Assembly (NCBI RefSeq): GCF_019112545.1
Contig: NW_025064896.1
Coordinates: 68,702 to 132,701, forward strand
Source: Guyanagaster necrorhizus
Lineage: Eukaryota; Basidiomycota; Agaricomycetes; Agaricales; Physalacriaceae
DNA: 64,000 nt
Reading direction: 5' to 3'
The notes beneath the pieces were generated by a model. It searched no databases. It was not told where the DNA came from and saw nothing but the letters and a program-made list of their open reading frames with translations. Each line of letters opens with the position of its first letter. The first letter of the stretch is position 1. Both the position numbers and the translations under genes were made by a program. Positions 33,301-46,492 of this stretch are shown here, in pieces.

Positions 33301-34064
33301 TTAATCAAGAAATTGAGAAGTATTTATGAATGTTCATTAATTATAGGCAGGACAACTGGATAGAGTGGCTCACATTGGCAAGTTTCCAACATAACAACCA
33401 CATCCATTCAGCTACTGGGTGGACCTCCTTTTTCATCAACTATGGATGACACCCAAAGGTTGCCATAACTACACACTCCTACATGTCTACTCCTGCTTTA
33501 ACCAACTTTGCCACTGAAATAGAAAAAATCCATCATGAAATGAAGACTGCCCTTGATAAAGCTGCCACAGCAATGAAAGTGCAGTATGATAAACACCACT
33601 GAATGATGCACATATACACCATCAATAATAAAGTCTGGCTCGACATGACAAACCTCCATCTCTTATGTCTGAAATGGAAACTCACTAACAAATGAACCAG
33701 CCCCTTCTCTATCCTGACCAAGATCAGCACATTAGCTTATAAACTTTGTCTTCCTGCTTCATGGCACATCCACAATACATTTAATGAATCACTCCTAACA
33801 TCTTATATTGCCCCTGCTTTCTCTAACCAGAAATATCCACCACTACCACCACTTAACCTTATTGATGATGAAGAGCACTATGAAATTGACCAAGTGTTGA
33901 ACCACAAAATGCACAAAGTCAAAGCCAAGGGTGGAGGCACAACCACAACCATCAATTATCTGGTCAGCTGGAAGAGATATGGCCTGAAACCCAATCAATA
34001 GATCAACAAGAAACTTATGAATGCAGATGCAGCTATCTGAGATTATGAATTATTCCTTAATTAA
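33301..34064 (+). pseudogene. G1 integrase C-terminus and chromodomain remnant
   Basis: It starts at N-Q-E-I-E-K-Y-L, just after the catalytic glutamate, and continues through F-Q-H-N-N-H-I-H, the N-N-K-V-W-L-D block, and a chromodomain (H-Y-E-I-D-Q-V-L-N-H-K-M ... Y-L-V-S-W-K-R-Y-G) to TAA at 34062-34064. Polypurine tract AAAAAGAGGGTAA follows. The matching LTR is at 42809 because G4 landed one base into it. Confidence 0.75.
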
Positions 34065-34098
34065 GCCATCAGAATGATGGTCTTAAAAAGAGGGTAAT

Positions 34099-34561
34099 TG
34101 TTAGACTCAAGCATCATGTGAACAGATATATGTGATAAACTGGCAGAACCTCACACTTCAGATTGTACTGTCAGAGTCCACTGATGCATAACCTGATCAG
34201 TGTGTCACAAGGCCAAGTGAATTGGCTTGAGAGTAGAATGGTGTGAAGATAAACTTTAGCTTGAAGCTGGGTTTTTCCAGCAAGAGCAAACCTCCTTAAA
34301 TACTGTACAAGTTCTGTCTAAATATAGTGCTACTAATTGTGCATTGTTGAGTCTTTTGTGTCCATTGTTCTAGAGCATCACTACTGTGCATAAAAGGATG
34401 ATTGTGCATTGTCAGGCATTGTTGTTGCATCAAAAGACAATGATGGACTTGACTAGTTGTGATGACTAAGCCTTATCCCATGATCTTAAGCACTTGTCTT
34501 TAATGCTCTGACTAAGCATAAATAGGGCTAAATAAAGAAAAGAAATGGAAAAATCATAATA
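34099..34561 (-). repeat. G4 3' LTR
   Basis: TGTTAGACTC ... ATCATAATA, 463 bp. The terminal ACA is changed to ATA. Bordered internally by the polypurine tract (AAGGAGGGGGTAA on the minus strand). Confidence 0.88.
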
Positions 34562-34594
34562 TTACCCCCTCCTTAAGACTATCATCTTGATGGT

Positions 34595-37500
34595 TTAATT
34601 TAGGGATAATTTATAGTCATGTATGGTGTCACCAGCATCCATTAGTGTTTCATTAATCCACTGGTTAGATTCAGGTCCATATCCCTTCCAGCTGACTAGG
34701 TAGTCAACCATTGTTGTCATTCTGCCACCCTTTGCCTTGATTTTTTGCAATTTATAGTTTAAGACTTGGTCAATTTTGTAGTGTTCCTTATCATTGATCA
34801 GGTCTGGAGGTGGTGGAGGTGGCTGTTCTTGGTTGGGGAAGGCTAGAGTGACATATAGTGTTAGGAGTGTTTCATTGAAAACATCATGAATTTTCTAGAT
34901 TGGTGGCAATCACAATTTATATGCTGATGCATCAATCTTGGCTAGAACAGGGAATGGTCTGGTTCTTTTATTGATGAGTTTGTGCTTTGGGTGAGGGAGG
35001 TGCAAGTTTGTTGTATCCAGCCACACTTTGTCATTGACAGAATATGTATGTACTAGATGGTGATATTTGTTGTATTGGATTTTCATTGCTGTCACAGCCT
35101 TTTCAGTGGCCATTTTAGTTTCAGTGTGTATTTTAGCCATGGTAGCGGCAAAGTCAGTGGAGGCAGATGTGGTTGTTCGAAGCCTGGCAGTTTGAGTGAT
35201 GTTTGGGTGTTGGCCATAGTTCATGAAGAATGAGTTTTTCCCTGTTGTGGAGTGGATTTGATTATTATGCTAGAAGGTGGCAAGAGCAAGCCATTCAATC
35301 CAGTCATCTTGTTGATAATTGATGAAGAGGTGAAGGTATTTTTCCACCTCTTGATTTGTGCATTCTGTTTGCTCATCAGTTTGTGGGTGGTAAGCTGTGG
35401 AAGCATTTTGTTTGATGCTAAAGAGTCGATACAGGTCATCTAGGAATTTGGAGACAAATTGTAGTCTCCTGTGTGAGATGATGACCTGTGGCATGCCATA
35501 TTTGGTGTAGACTTCATCTTGTAGGATTTTTGCCCACCCTTCAGAGGTTAGTTCCATAGAGCAGGTGATCAGAATGATTGCTTTGGAGAAATAATCTACA
35601 ATAACAATGATGGCATCATAGCCATTGCAGTCTGATAGTTCTGTGATTATGTCCACTGAAATGTGGGTCCATGGTGATAATGGAACCTCATTCAGGTGGA
35701 GCAGAGCAGCTCAGGCCTGTGTTGATGGTTTGTCTCACTAGCAGACTTTGCATGCTTTGACATATGTGGTGATGTCATTGCCTATTTTAGGCTATCAATA
35801 TTCTTGTAGTACTAATTCTTTGGTCTTGGTAATGCCAGAGTGACCAGCAGTTGCATGGTCATAGCAGATGGTGATGATCTTGCCACAAAGCCCTTGATCT
35901 CAGGGAATGTAGATTCACCCATCATAATGGATCAGTCCTCTCTCCTTCATCACTCTGCATTCATGGTTTAATGATTGGGCTATCCATTGGTCCCATTTGC
36001 AGTTGTTGCAAGTGGTGCTTTTGATGCACTCATGGATTTCCTCTTCTGTTGGCATTATCATAGCCCTGAAATGCTCAGGCTATAATAACATTACTCTTTC
36101 ATTATCACTTTCCCCTTGATTATGGTCTGCCCTTCAGCTGAGGAGGTCAGCCTTCTTGTTGGCTGTTTCTTCCTTGTGATGGAGAGTGTACTAGTATTGG
36201 CTTAATTCAATAACCCATCTGGCCTGCCAGCAGTTCAGCTTCTGTGGCTGTCAGAAATAACATAGGTTTTGATGATCTGTTCAGATCTCAAAAACTTCCA
36301 TTGCTCCAATTAGATAATGTTACCATTTTTCCAAGGAAAGCATAATGGTGAGTAGTTTCTTATCATAGATTTCATAGTTCTGCTTGGTAACCATGAGTGC
36401 CTTGGATAGAAATGCAGTGGGTCACCATTTCTTATCCTGCTCTTGAGACAGAACAGTGCTGATGGCTCCTTCACTTGAGTCAGCTTTGACTCAGAATTTT
36501 CCCTCCTGTGTTAGAATGGTAAGAACTACATCCTCAGCTAGCCATTGTTTTAAGTCATCAAATGCTGCCTGTTGGGAGAGGCCCCAGACTCAGAGGGCAT
36601 TGCCAGTTAACTGTGTCATTGGCTGGATGACCCTGCTGTAGTCTTGGATGAATTGTTGGTAAAAGTTTGTGAAGCTGAGAAAGGATTGTAACTTCTTTTT
36701 TTTGACTGGCTCCAGCTATTCCATCACCTCTGCTACTTTGATGGGGTCCATACTGATGCTCCCTTCACTGATTATGACTCTGAGGTATTCAGTTTCGAGC
36801 ACCTCAAATTCACATTTCTCCACTTTGAGAAATAATTTATGTTTTCTCATTAGGACCAATACTTGTCATACTAGTTGCCTGTGCTCCTCCTTTGTTTTTG
36901 ACATGATGAGGGTGTCATCAAGATAGATAGTGATCTTCCCAGTGGAGATGAGGTCTTTGAATATATCATTCATCATCCATTGGAAGATTGCTGAGGAGTT
37001 GGTAAGTCCAAAGAATATTACTGTTGGCTTGAACAGCCTATGATTGGTCCAAAAGGCCACCTTCCATTCATCCCCTTCCTTAATATGGATGTTGTTGTAC
37101 CCCCATTGAATGTTAAGCTTTGTGTAGTATTTAGCACTCTGGAGCTTGTCCATTAACTCTGAGATCAGTGGTAGAGGATAGCAGTTCTTGATTGTCATTT
37201 TGTTAAGTTTTTGGTAATCTTGAACCAGTTAGAGCTTGCTGTCCTTCTTTTTGATGAAGAAGAATGGTGATGCCATAGGGGATTTCAAAGGTCAGATCCT
37301 CCCACTTGACAAGTTCTCATCAAGGAACTTGTTGAGTTCCTGCTGTTTATTGTTCCCAAGAGAATAGGTTTTGCAATCAAGATTTGCATTGGTGTTCAGG
37401 ATAAGCTCAATCATATGATCCCATGGCTTGGATTCTGGGAGCTCATCAAAGCTTTCTTTCTCAAATAGGTCCTTGAAGTCTTGGGCCCATTCTGGTATCA

Positions 37501-38560
37501 TTTCTTCAAATATCTTCTCCTGCTTCTGCTCATTGGCTTTAGCTGCCAAGTCATTGGCATGATGGATGGCTTGGATGTGAATTTCTTTTTGCAGGTCTAC
37601 CATGAGGATCATTTCACCATCCTCCATCTCCTCATCCCACCAGTCTTCAGAGTCCTCATCCAGTAGTTCGAAGAGGATTTTCTGGCATTGGCATCTTGCA
37701 AAAGTGATCCTCCTGATCTTTCAATTAATTAACAGATTATAACATATTAACCAGTCATGGCCAAGGAATATTTCTTTGGTACCTAAATTGGTCATGGCCA
37801 GGTCAATTTATTTGGAGTGATCACAATCATGAGTCTAAGCTCAACAAACTTGATAATTGAACTGGCCTGGTTTTTGGTTCTGTCAGCATTATAGATGGGT
37901 ATTGGGATTGTGGTTGCCTGGGTGGAAAGTTGGTGCTTGTTGACAAAAGCTTGGTTGATTGAAATCCCAGTGCAGCCACTGTCAATCAGCATGATTACCA
38001 CATGAGTTGATCAGAATGTGAGTGTCTCAATCTGAGCTCTGGTGATTAGGTCTCATCCTGGTGTTTTAGACCAACAAATGAACTTTTGCAGTCCTTGGAG
38101 TTTGTTGAGCCACTCCAAGGCTTGACACTGCTTAGCTTGTTTCATCTCTTCCACCATTTCATCAATTACTTCTTTGGCTCAAGTTTTGTGGATCTAATTC
38201 CTGAGTATGGCTTTTGCTACAGCTTCATTTTTAGCATCCTTAATAGCCCTCCAGATCTATTTGGTATCGAATGGTTTGAGCCAATGAGTGGGGCTCTCTG
38301 TCCCTGTTTGGCCTGAAGGCATTTGAGTTTTCTTTTGCAGTTCTTTGGTGTGCAGAGTCAGAGATCAGGGTATATTCGAATGCATATGTGAGATAGACAT
38401 AGGAGTAACTACAGAAATACAATCAGTCTGACTATTGGCTATTATAGGCACACTATGAAAGTCTTTGGCCAGTCTAATGGAATCGCTTATTGGCTGGCTC
38501 TGTCTTTTACTTCCTCCACTTTGGTTTCTGCACCAAGTTCTTCATCTTCCTTCTGGAGCT
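34595..38560 (-). pseudogene. G4 pol
   Basis: From right to left: protease D-S-G-C-T-G at 37966-37983, RT about 37290-36660 with YLDD at 36914-36925, RNase H about 36560-36130, integrase about 35900-34890 (V-I-S-H-R-R-L-Q-F second aspartate region changed to H, Q-T-D-E-Q-T-E), and chromodomain to TAA at 34597-34595. The -1 overlap with gag is at 38487-38560. The integrase aspartate equivalent to LDWGPQF reads SHRRLQF, so a key catalytic residue is lost besides the stops. Confidence 0.8.
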
Positions 38561-41500
38561 CAGTGATCTGAGCATGTATATCTTTCTGGATCTGCTTTTT
38601 CTTTGGGCAGTCCTTGGCTATATGATCTTTCTGTCTGCAGTTGAAGCATTTTCCTTCCTTTTTCATTCTGTCAATATCTATGGGCTTCTCTGCCCCTGTG
38701 TATGTCATTCTGGTTCCTGTCTTCTGTGATCTATAAGTGGAGGCTATCAAGGGTCCTGATGATTTCCCAGCAGTTGTCTCTGACAGTTTAGAGCTGTTTG
38801 GAGTTGGTGGTGTCAACTTCTTTGAATAGTCTTACAGCATTGATTGCTCCACTTTCTGCCTTTGTTGCTCCTTGTACATCTTGATGATTCTTTCATTCCA
38901 TTTATCATATCTGACTGGCATTAAGACTTTGATGCCAATCATAGAGATCATTGTGATGTACAAGAAGGGGACTCCTCTCTTGAGGATCTTGACTATATGG
39001 CCATCATTGGCTGTGTCACCTCAGATACTGGCAAGTTTGGCAAGTCACTCCAGCTTATCAAAGTAGTCTGTGGCTGCTTTATCTCCCATCTTGTAGTCCT
39101 TGATCTTCTGTTTATATACTTCTTGTACCGCTGGATCAATGAACTTGTCATAGAGCATTTGTTTAAAGACTGGCCATGAGGAGTACCAGTAATGTTCTCA
39201 AGTAGAAGATTGGAAATTAGGGGAGACAAGAATCCACTATGTCTTGGCTTTTTCTTTGAGATAGGAGGTGATGAAGACAACTTTGTTTATATCAGTCCCA
39301 AGTTACCTGATGTAGACTTTGAAATACTGCTCACAGTCGACCAGAAATCAGTCAATATCATCAGAGGCCTTTTTGAAAGGATGGAGTTTGTGAAGTAGAT
39401 CAAGTCAGCATTGTAAAATGGCAGTGTTTTCAGGGAGGGCTCCCATGGGGTTGGGCTATTCCAAGAAAGAGGGTCATCACCACTCATCTGGTGGGCATGA
39501 GAAAGAGTGAAGAGAATTGTCATTGGTGACAGAGCTTCTTTATGGGGCAGCTTCTTTTCAAATGATCACTCTATCCCTGACAGTGAACCCTAATTGGACT
39601 GCTTTGGGATCATCTCTGATAGGTTCCTTCCCCACCCCACTCCTGGAAGTCTCATCTGGTGGTGGTTGTGCCCCCAGAATACAACTGCCTTGGCCTGTAC
39701 AGGAATTTCAGTATGAGCTGGGCAGCTGTCTCAGCTGAGGTCAGGAGCAAGATAGCCAAGTTGCTGTGGATTGAGAGAAGGGTGCAGAGTATGAAAATGT
39801 ACTCTGGATTGATGGTGCTGTATATATGGCTTGTTTTGGAGTGACAGGGGATGATCACAGCATTGGTCGAACCAAGAGCAGCAGCTGGTATTCCAGTGGA
39901 ATGCCAACTGGGTTCTCAGGATGGTTTTGATTGTACTGCTAAGCAGTGTATCTCATTGCTGCATGCTTTAATACTTCTGTTCATTCATTAGTTTCACAAT
40001 TGAAATATAATTGTCCTGTTTGCAACACCAACTAGTTGGCATCACACCATAAGAAATTTACCTCTCTCTTGTACAGCTCTTGGTACTCCTGTACCCTTGC
40101 ATGCTGAATCTCTTCTTCCAATACTTCTTTATCCATGTCTTCATTTAGTCCATATGCAAGTTCCCCTCCAGCATGAGGTGGTTTGCTACTTTCAGTTTTC
40201 TTGTCTTCCTTAGGCATGTCATCCTTCCCTTTCTCAAGAAGAAAAATGGCAGGCAGGTCATAAAAACTCCCCTCACTCTCTGGTGGTCATACTGTCAATC
40301 TGCTGTCCTGGCTGGATACTTGGCCCAGCAGTGGGGCCCAAGAAGTCTGAGGCATTGAGGTAGGAGGGAGCAGGCTGACTTCCAATATCAGAGTCATACC
40401 AGTTTCTGCCTATTGCTTGCACCGCTGCCACTTGCTCATGATAGAGCTGGATGTTTCTTCAGTATCCATCATTGAGGAGCTGTCTAACCACTTGGCTCCT
40501 GAGGAAACCTCAAAGAGCATGGGCAGAGATGTGAGCCATGTTAGAGACTTGTAATCCATAGTGTCTGAGGATGGACTCATCATCTCTGAATGTGGTATTG
40601 ATGCTAGAAGTTCATCAGAGAGGGAGATGCTGTGGGGTTGAGAGGCATGGGGCAGTTCCTGGAACATTGTCCTGAGAGTGAGAAGGGGCTCTGTCACTCC
40701 TCCTCCTTGCTTCATCAGCTGTGAGGACTTCAAGATCAGTCCAGGTCCAGAGATCACTTTCAGTGGTGCTGAGCTCTCTGAATACTGGAATCAAGAGAGA
40801 TTGGTTGGCCTATACCAGCATGAGGACTGATACAACCTCTGGTTGAAGCTCATACCAGTTGGAGACATCTGCCCTTTCCAGATGCCTCCTCTCGATTTCC
40901 CACTGCTCCTCTTGATGCTGCTGATCATGCTCAGTGGCCCTCCTTCTTTGTCCTTCAAGGATAAGGTGCTCCTCCAGCTCACTTCAGATGGGCTGGGGGA
41001 TGTTTCACTGTCTTTGTTCTTCTTGTCTGAGGGCCTCATCATAGTTGAATGGGACATTAAGGTCCCATGCAAGGAATAAGCAGTATATGACTTTATTTTG
41101 GTTTTCCTGAACCTGTCACTCATCCCTGAGTCACTCCAAGAAGGTCCACCCCATCCTGCCACTGGTTTCGATGGAGGCCAGACCAGAGGATGTTACAATT
41201 TTTCCTAATTTCTTTTCTTTTTCCTTGATTTATTCAGGATTGATCTCTATTTCTGCTTAGTCAGAGCATCTAGGTCTGGTGCTTAGGACCATGAGAGGAT
41301 TAGTCAGTATCCCAACCCAGGTCCTACAGTGCTGTTGTTATTGCTGCTATTTAATGGCAGTGCACCTCTTTTGTCATCTGCAGCAGTAATAGCAGTAACA
41401 GCTCAACAGCAGATAATTATCTTTTGTAGGTATCTTAGTGACACTGGACAAAGAGCTCTACAGCTTAAGGATGAACAATTAGGTAGTTATATTCTTGGAA

Positions 41501-42100
41501 CAATAAGGATTTAATATTTAAGTAGCATAGCTCTTGCTGTAGTACTTCAGCTTCAAGCTAAAGTTTATTCTTCATCATCTTATCTTGAGCAACTTGCAAT
41601 GCCTTGACAACACAACACTATTATCACATCAAGTGGACTCTGACAGTATAACCTGAAGTGTGAGGTTCTGTCAGTTTATCACATGTTAATAGTCATATAG
41701 AATTTGAGCTTAACAGAGGGGCTGTGAGGCTGGCTTCTAGAAGATGTCTGGCAGGATCTTGGAGCCACTCGAGTGGCATCAAGGGAGTCTCAGGCATGGT
41801 TAGCAATCCCATGGGTTTGAGAGGCAGTGGAAGGGTTGAGGGAGGGAGACTGCTGAAAGAAGTCCTCTGGAATGTTCTCATCTTCATAGTTGGAGACTGG
41901 TCCTCAGGTCCACAGGTTTCTGAATCCTGTGACATGAGAGTTGCTGTTTTGTCAAGAGGATTATCCATGTCTTTCTTCTTTTTGAATGTCTCCTTGATGT
42001 GTGCTGCTAGGCCTGGCTTTGGATAAGGGGCTTGTCAGAGGCTGGTGGGACATTCTTCAGGATTTGAGGATGTCATGTGGAGGGAGATCTGGGGTTACAT
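38487..42100 (-). pseudogene. G4 gag, interrupted by a solo LTR
   Basis: From ATG 42100 (followed at once by TAA, a decayed Ser codon) to TAA 38489-38487. It has an N-terminal extension of the G2 type, with L-A-A-H-I-K-E-T-F-K-K-K-K-D, then the solo LTR 41191-41715. An acidic/charged stretch near 40030-40210 follows, then V-R-P-M at the extension/core join (CGA kept here). The core reads D-D-P-K-A-V-Q-L-G-F-T-V, and the CCHC knuckle (C-FN-C-RQKD-H-IAKD-C) is at 38607-38648. Without the insert it is about 1,030 codons. Confidence 0.75.
41191..41715 (+). repeat. Solo LTR inside G4 gag
   Basis: TGTTACAATTTTTCC ... GAGCTTAACA, 525 bp, flanked by GAGGA and GAGGG. Same subfamily as the solo LTRs at 44433 and 45300. 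The internal part was lost by LTR-LTR recombination. Confidence 0.85.
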
Positions 42101-42101
42101 T

Positions 42102-42284
42102 GCAGAGGATGTGATGAATGTTTTGGAATTCATTGTAATATTGAATAGCCCAGGCAGTAATCAAGTGATGTCTCTGGCACAGCTGGATGATCACAAGTAA
42201 GCCTAAGAGTGTTCCAACAATGGAAGCTAGGAGTTTGAAGAACTCTCAATCAAAGTTTGAGTCTGATGGAGTGATAGTGGGCAT
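42102..42284 (-). pseudogene. G4 leader micro-ORF
   Basis: 61 codons from ATG 42284 with the conserved E-F-F-K-L-L-A-S-I-V-G..L-G-L-L-V-I-I-Q-L-C core and A-W-A-I-Q-Y-Y..F-Q-N-I. One internal TGA replaces the His before E-F-F. The final stop is TGC, so it would run on into TGCAATG. Confidence 0.65.
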
Positions 42285-42342
42285 TTGGTTTCCTCCACAC
42301 TATAGTGCATGAGGAAAGAGAAAAATCAAGCTTCAAGCTAAT

Positions 42343-42804
42343 TGTTAGACCCAAGCATCATGTGAACAGATACACATGATAAACTGGCAGAACCTCACAC
42401 TTCAGGTTATACTGTCAGAGTCCACTGATGCATAACCTGATCAGTGTGTCATAAGATTAAATGAATCAGCTTGAGAGTAGAATGGTGTGAAGATAAACTT
42501 TAGCTTGAAGCTGGGTTTTTCCAGCAAGAGCAAACCTCCTTAAATACTGTACAAGTTCTGTCTAAATATAGTGCTACTAATTGTGCATTGTTGAGTCTTT
42601 TGTGTCCATTGTCCTAGAGCATCACTACTGTGCATAAAAGGATGATTGTGCATTGTCAGGCATTGTTGTTGCATCAAAAGACAATGATGGATTAGCCAGT
42701 TGTGATGACTAAGCCTTGTCCCATGATCTTAAGTGCTTGTCTTTAATGCCCTGACTAAGCATAAATAGGGCTAAATAAAGAAATGAAATGAAAAAATTGT
42801 AACA
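42343..42804 (-). repeat. G4 5' LTR with self-priming pair
   Basis: TGTTAGACCC ... ATTGTAACA, 462 bp. It contains TTAGCTTGAAGCT at 42500-42512. The primer site just outside the LTR reads AGCTTCAAGCTAA on the plus strand at 42329-42341, an exact complement. Confidence 0.88.
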
Positions 42805-42808
42805 GTAA

Positions 42809-43266
42809 TGTTATGATTTTTCATCATTTCCTTTACTTTTCATTACTTTAGCCTCTATTTATGCTTAGTCAGAGCATCTAATCAAGTGCTAAAGGACTGT
42901 GAGACAGCATTAGTCAGCCAATGACTATTGTCTTGTGACACATAGTGATGCTCTGACAATAAGACAACTAGACTTTTGTAGGTAACTATGACACTCTAGG
43001 ACAATGAGTATGATAACACAGATACTCACAATTAGCAGTACTATATTTAACTAGAAGATAAACAGTATATAAGTAGCATAGTTGATGTTGTATATCTCTA
43101 GTCTCAAACTGTTCTTAATTCTACCATTCTATCTCCAGTCAACTAGTTTTGACCTTGAAGACACACTGCTAGTCTCCACATATAATAAACTCAGACATGA
43201 TTGTATGAACACAATACAGCATTTATTTATCATGTGATTATAGTCACATGTCAACTGAGCCTAACA
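42809..43266 (+). repeat. G1 3' LTR
   Basis: TGTTATGATTTTTCATC ... GAGCCTAACA, 458 bp, followed by TSD AGACT. AGTCTCAAACT at 43100-43110 matches the G1 primer site at 18372-18384 over 11 nt. Confidence 0.85.
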
Positions 43267-44432
43267 AGACTATCACTAGCCGTTGTTAATTTCCTCTCTT
43301 GGATCTAGCAATATAGTTCCATATGATGATGAGACTGTGATTTAATAATACCTTTGGACTAAGCTGTTTGTGCTATTTCTTGATATTCCTTTCACTCTCA
43401 AGTCTACATCTTTTCTCTAAACTCTACACTCAACAATAATGGTGAATACCACCAATGAAGTGACTCTATCCATACCTGTATTATATATGGACTCTACTAC
43501 TGCAAAGAAGAAGTCTAAAAAGAAGTCTCTGACCTCAATAACTGCTACCAACTTGACTCTGCAGCAGCAGCTTGATATAGCAGTGAAAATCAGCTCTGAC
43601 ACAGTGCCAACACCACTTTTTACATTCTCACAAGCTCTACAAGAGTTTCTTGATGCATAAGAGGCTGGAGAGGATTCAAAGAAGGCTTTAACATGATTCT
43701 GGAGGCACACATATCACTTGGAGGAGGAGAATAGCTATTTTTCAGCATTGAGAAATATGGAGCAGGCTGAATATCAGCAAGGCTACAATGCTGCTCTTTG
43801 AAAGCTTACAACAGCAGAGCATAGACTTGAGAGTGAGTGTAGCACTAGGAGGCAAGCTTAAGTTGATGCAGAGATTTCAGTAGGCATACAGAAGGATACT
43901 GAGAGGGCCAACAAAGGATTTTGATGTGGAAAGGAAGTTGGACTTTATGAGGGGCAGAAAATAGGCTATTATGATGATTTGAAGGAGAGATGGCTTAAGG
44001 TGGAGAAAGCAATGCTGGAGGCATTTGTTGAAGAGTGTAGAGCAGGACAGAAAGAAGGTGTTGTTGATATGCTTAGTGATAGCTAAGAGACTAAGAAAAG
44101 CAAATGAGGGATGAACTCTCAAACACCAACACCTAACCACTCAAAACACTATCACCAAATACAACTAAGGTCAGTTGTTTGAGTATGGTAGAAGCACTCT
44201 AGAGTCTTAAATAAAATCAAAGAAACAGTTGATAAAGACAGTTATTCAACTCTATCTCATACTCTAAGATGCAATATTCATGAGAGTAGTTTATAGCAAT
44301 GTTTAAGTATAATTAGGACTTAGAATTAATGCACAATTGCACTTCAAATCAACTTAGAATATTCCAAAACCTAATAAACTCCAAAACCTAAATACTAAAT
44401 CTATCAAGCACTTAGGCTTGACTAGCTGCACT

Positions 44433-44948
44433 TGTTATGATTTTTCCTATTTTCTTTCTTTCTTTTTCTTGATTTATTTGGGATTGATCCCTATTTCTGC
44501 TTAGTCAGGACACCTAGACCAGCATCTAGGACTGTGAGAGGATTAGTCAGCATCCTGACTCAGATACTACTGCACTGTTGTTATCACTGCTGTTTAATGG
44601 CAGTGCACCTCTTTTGTCATCTGCAGCAGTAACAGCTCAACAGCAGATAATTATCTTTTGTAGATATCTTAGCAACACTGGACAAAGAGCTCTACAGCTC
44701 AAGGATGAAAAATTGGTAGTTATATTCTTAGAACAATAAGGATTTAGTATTTAAGTAATGTAGCTCTCACTGTAATACTCCAGCTTTGAGCTAAAGTTTA
44801 TTCTTTCACCATCTTATCTTGAGCAACTTGCAATACCTTGACATCACAATGCTGATCACACATTAAGTGGACTTGATTGTTTTACTCAAAGTGTGAGGTA
44901 GCAGTCATTTATCATGTGTTATTGGTCATATGGAATTTGGGCTTAACA
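44433..44948 (+). repeat. Solo LTR in X3
   Basis: TGTTATGATTTTTCC ... GGGCTTAACA, 516 bp, flanked by perfect GCACT duplications (44428-44432, 44949-44953). Confidence 0.9.
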
Positions 44949-45299
44949 GCACTCTTGGCTGGCCAGCAGTCCTTGAAACTGAACAACTTGTATTCTGACA
45001 CTGAGACTCTTATATTTTGAAACCCAAATTAATCTGAAACCTAAAATACAGTTAATATTCCAATCCAATCCTCTCTAAGTGATAAAGTGACTTAAATAAA
45101 TCATTAAGTCAAAGCAGAACTCAAAAACTGTTGTCCCAGAGACTAACTACAGTGAGCTAGAAGGTCTGAATGCAGAGGTGGATTGCTTGCCTGCTATTTC
45201 TCCCCCCCCTCTCCCTTCTCTACTTTTATATATCAAAAACATGTACAGAATCTATAAATAAAGCATTCAAAATAGTATTTCTCCTGTTTGAAGCAGAAT

Positions 45300-45820
45300 T
45301 GTTAAGCCCAAATTCCATGTGATCAATAACATGTGATAAACTGATACAACCTCACACTTTGGGTTATAATGTCAGAGTCCACTTGATGTGTTGATGGCAC
45401 TGTATTGTCAAGGTATTGCAAGTCACTTGAGATAAGATGGTGAAGAATAAACTTTAGCTCAAAGCTGGGATTACTACAGCAAGAGCTATGCTACTTATAT
45501 ACTAATCATTGTCTATTCTAAAGATGTAACTACCTAATTGTTCTTCCTGGCACTGTAGAGCATTTTGTCCAGTGTTTCCAAGCTACCTAGAAAAGAGTAT
45601 TGTCTGCTGTTCAGCTGTTACTGCTATTACTGCTATGCAAAGACAAAAGGAATATTCTGTCATTGAACAGCTTTATAGCAGTGCAGTAGAACCTGGGCTG
45701 TATGCTGACTAAGCCCTCCCATGGTTCTAAGTGCCAGCTAAGTGCTCTGACTCAGCAGAAATAGGGGTCAATTCCAAATAAGTCAAGTGAAAAGAAAAGA
45801 AAATAGGAAAAATCATAACA
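45300..45820 (-). repeat. Solo LTR in X3
   Basis: TGTTAAGCCC ... AAATCATAACA, 521 bp, flanked by AGAAT and GGAAT (one G/A difference). Closest in sequence to the G3 LTR fragment. Confidence 0.85.
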
Positions 45821-46492
45821 GGAATCACACCATTATTCCAGATTGGCAGCACTCCTAGACTCTCCTAGACTTGCCCAGACCTGCCTGGCTACTGCACAGC
45901 TTTATTTTAAGCCTACAGTGCCTGTGGGCATCTAACTCTTTTCTGTCATTCAGAGTTTTAACTCTCTGAGCTATTCTTAGTAGCTTGATCAATCAGGCCT
46001 GATCAGGCCCAACCAATTGGTTCTATCCACTCTATTCCTCTCTATTTTAAGTCCCTTAGATCATCTGATGTCTAGAAATTCTGACTTAGGCATTTGAGTC
46101 AAAACTTAGAGTGCTAGCCACAGATTATTGGATCTCTCTTCTTACTACTTCTGGATGATGCTGTCTTTACTCAATACTCTACAACTGGCTATGGTATTAC
46201 CTCTAGCTGTCTTAGAATATACTTATCTTAGTGGCATGTAGAATTGGCTCCAGTTGAGATACTATTTCTAAGTCCAACTTGGACTTAAGTATTTTCCCAG
46301 ATATGGTGCAGAACTTTTCTAAGTTCAAACCTGACTTAGGATTTTTATCCTTGGGCCATGTTGTTTTACAAAGTCTCTTTTAGACTTAATATTGGTGACT
46401 AGCATGTCTATCAGCTCAGAGCCTCAGCCATAGTTCTCTACTAGCTAATGGTTCTCAGTTACTAGTGTATCCTAGTGTGTTATGCAGAATTC

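Larger units (their letters stand above)
34099..42804 (-). mobile_element. G4: Ty3/gypsy chromovirus, complete but decayed
   Basis: Flanked by GTAAT on both sides (34094-34098, 42805-42809), inserted at the G1 polypurine tract/3' LTR border. LTRs 34099-34561 and 42343-42804 (463 and 462 bp). The internal region reads leader, gag and pol from right to left, with a foreign solo LTR (41191-41715) inside gag. CpG-poor with many stops. Confidence 0.9.
17914..43266 (+). mobile_element. G1: Ty3/gypsy chromovirus split by nested insertions
   Basis: The two plus-oriented LTRs at 17914-18370 and 42809-43266 have the same family sequence and are flanked by identical AGACT (17909-17913 and 43267-43271). 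They are therefore the ends of one insertion, now 25 kb apart. Remaining G1 sequence: leader 18403-18585, gag start 18587-18932 and 28305-28452, integrase/chromodomain 33301-34064. G2 (18933-28299), G3 (28453-33300) and G4 (34099-42804) lie inside. The middle of gag, protease, RT and the IN core of G1 were lost with part of G3. Confidence 0.85.

Noticed and set aside
39659..39844. Plus-strand 61-codon ORF with a hydrophobic end in G4
   Set aside because: Same position as the case above but different sequence; the sense gag frame explains the region.
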